From positions 1,249,001-1,313,000 of the forward strand of contig NZ_AP024849.1 of assembly GCF_019977655.1 (NCBI RefSeq): a stretch of 64,000 nucleotides of DNA, in the 5' to 3' direction. The first letter of the stretch is position 1. Each line of letters starts with the position of its first letter. Positions 62,819-64,000 of this stretch are shown piece by piece. Made by a program: the position numbers and the translations under genes. The DNA is from Clostridium gelidum. Lineage in GTDB: Bacteria; Bacillota; Clostridia; Clostridiales; Clostridiaceae. The notes beneath the pieces are model-generated. The model was not told where the DNA came from, did no database searches, and was given only the letters and a program-made list of their open reading frames with translations.

Positions 62819-63063
62819 TTTTAAGTGTAATGAAAAATATACAAAAAAATTCAGATGCAATAGTAAAATACGAAGTTTTTCAGCAATTATTTATTAATAA
62901 TTAATTACGCAAAAGTTACAATTAAATGTAGACAAATGGTATAATATATAAGAATAAAGAGATAATGAATATTATCGATAATATAAATATAAAGATCAAT
63001 TGAAATTATAGAATAGCTGTTTAGTTTAAAGGAAAAATAAAGTTGAAGTGAGGGGTAGATATT

Positions 63064-63966
63064 ATGAATAATAATATATTATTAGAATCAGGTACTGGAG
63101 AAGTAGAGGTAATTGAGTTTATTGTTAATGGCAATCATTATGCAATTAATGTAGTAAAGGTTAAAGAAGTAATACAAATGCCTAAGAATGGGCTTACAAA
63201 ATTACCAGATCCTAAGCCAGAAATAGCTGGACTTATACTGTGTAGAGATGAAATTATTACTTTAATTGATTTGAAATATATTATAACTAAGAAAATAACT
63301 GAAAATGTTGGCACTAAAATTATAATATGTGAATTTAATAAAATTAAAGTTTCATTTAATATTGATGATGTAGTAGGAGTTCATCGTATTAAATGGAGTG
63401 AAATAAGAAAACCTGACGATTTATCAGAAAATTCATTAGCTGTTGGGAATATACTTTTAGATGGTAAGGTACTAATTATGCTTGATTTTGAAAAGATAGT
63501 TACAGATATTTGCCCTAGTTCGGGAATAAGTGCGGACAGGCTTATAGAAGTAGAATACAAAGATAGATCAGACGCAAAATTAGTTTTAGCTGATGATTCA
63601 GCCTTAATTAGAAGACTTTTAAAAGATACTCTCACAAAAGCTGGATTTAAAAATTTAAGAATTTTTGACGATGGTAAACAAGCATTAGATTTTCTAACAA
63701 GATTAGCAGAAGAAAAAGGTGAAAGTTTTAATAAATATGCACAAATACTTATTACTGATATAGAAATGCCTCAAATGGATGGACTTACACTTACAAGAAT
63801 GATAAAAGAAGATGTAGTTTTGAAAAAATTACCCGTAGTAATATTTTCATCACTAATTACAGCAGAGTTAAAACATAAGGGAGAATCTGTAGGAGCTGAT
63901 GCACAATTAAGTAAACCTGAAATAAGCGAACTTGTTGATACTATAGATAGGCTATTAAGTATTTAA
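63064..63966 (+). CDS. cheV: CheV-type chemotaxis coupling protein (CheW-REC)
   Basis: 300 residues. A CheW domain at about 14-155 (EVIEFIVNGNHYAINVVKVK) is followed by a receiver at about 170-300 with D232 in ILITDIEMPQMDG and VIFSSLI and a K in LSKPEIS. It couples receptors to CheA and tunes sensitivity through phosphorylation. GTGAGGGG precedes the ATG. It stands alone at the end of the window. Confidence 0.9.
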   Translation: MNNNILLESGTGEVEVIEFIVNGNHYAINVVKVKEVIQMPKNGLTKLPDPKPEIAGLILCRDEIITLIDLKYIITKKITENVGTKIIICEFNKIKVSFNIDDVVGVHRIKWSEIRKPDDLSENSLAVGNILLDGKVLIMLDFEKIVTDICPSSGISADRLIEVEYKDRSDAKLVLADDSALIRRLLKDTLTKAGFKNLRIFDDGKQALDFLTRLAEEKGESFNKYAQILITDIEMPQMDGLTLTRMIKEDVVLKKLPVVIFSSLITAELKHKGESVGADAQLSKPEISELVDTIDRLLSI

Positions 63967-64000
63967 CAGAATTAATAATAAAAAGTATATATCAAGGGTA

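Overview
The window looks like chromosome from a solvent- or butyrate-type Clostridium (low-GC Firmicute). The evidence is very low GC, strong AGGAGG-type ribosome sites, a CheV-type coupling protein, BglG-type antitermination, and surface proteins with choline-binding-type wall repeats. The species cannot be fixed from the sequence alone.

Layout. 1-2.2 kb: end of a TatD-associated radical SAM gene, an ECF-transporter S component, and a two-gene DUF3990-type ADP-ribosyltransferase-like module. 2.2-3.9 kb: an intact IS3-family element. 4.1-7.5 kb: a large secreted wall-bound protein with glycine-rich repeats. 7.5-17.5 kb: an ato-like short-chain acid cluster (AtoE-type transporter behind a sigma-54 promoter, 3-hydroxyacyl-CoA dehydrogenase, CoA-transferase, sensor kinase, chemoreceptor, sigma-54 activator). 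17.5-23.5 kb: a decayed accessory zone with a second, identical IS3 copy in inverted orientation, a tmRNA-3'-end-like scar, broken recombinase and regulator genes, a TetR regulator and an esterase. 23.5-33.1 kb: PadR/DUF2812 pair, GGDEF protein, MFS pump, methyltransferase/VTT pair, ECF sigma operon and a secreted SH3 protein.

33.2-52.2 kb is the most striking part. It holds two paralogous copies of a five-gene unit: RND adaptor, RND pump, TolC-family protein, secreted cadherin-like protein with wall-binding repeats, and MarR regulator. Two different two-component systems sit before and between the copies. In copy 1 the MarR gene is reduced to a remnant; in copy 2 the wall-binding gene carries an in-frame stop. 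The 3' portions of the copies are nearly identical while the pump genes have diverged, which suggests gene conversion. A TolC-like partner and a wall-anchored fourth protein in a bacterium expected to lack an outer membrane make this the best candidate for an undescribed envelope export machine.

52.3-58 kb: a GreA-like factor, XpaC and TelA homologues, an ABC-class ATPase and a small P-loop kinase-like protein. 58-62.8 kb: a beta-glucoside operon with a cre-like site and two antiterminator targets (LicT/BglG-type antiterminator, EIIBCA permease, 6-phospho-beta-glucosidase). 63-64 kb: a CheV protein.
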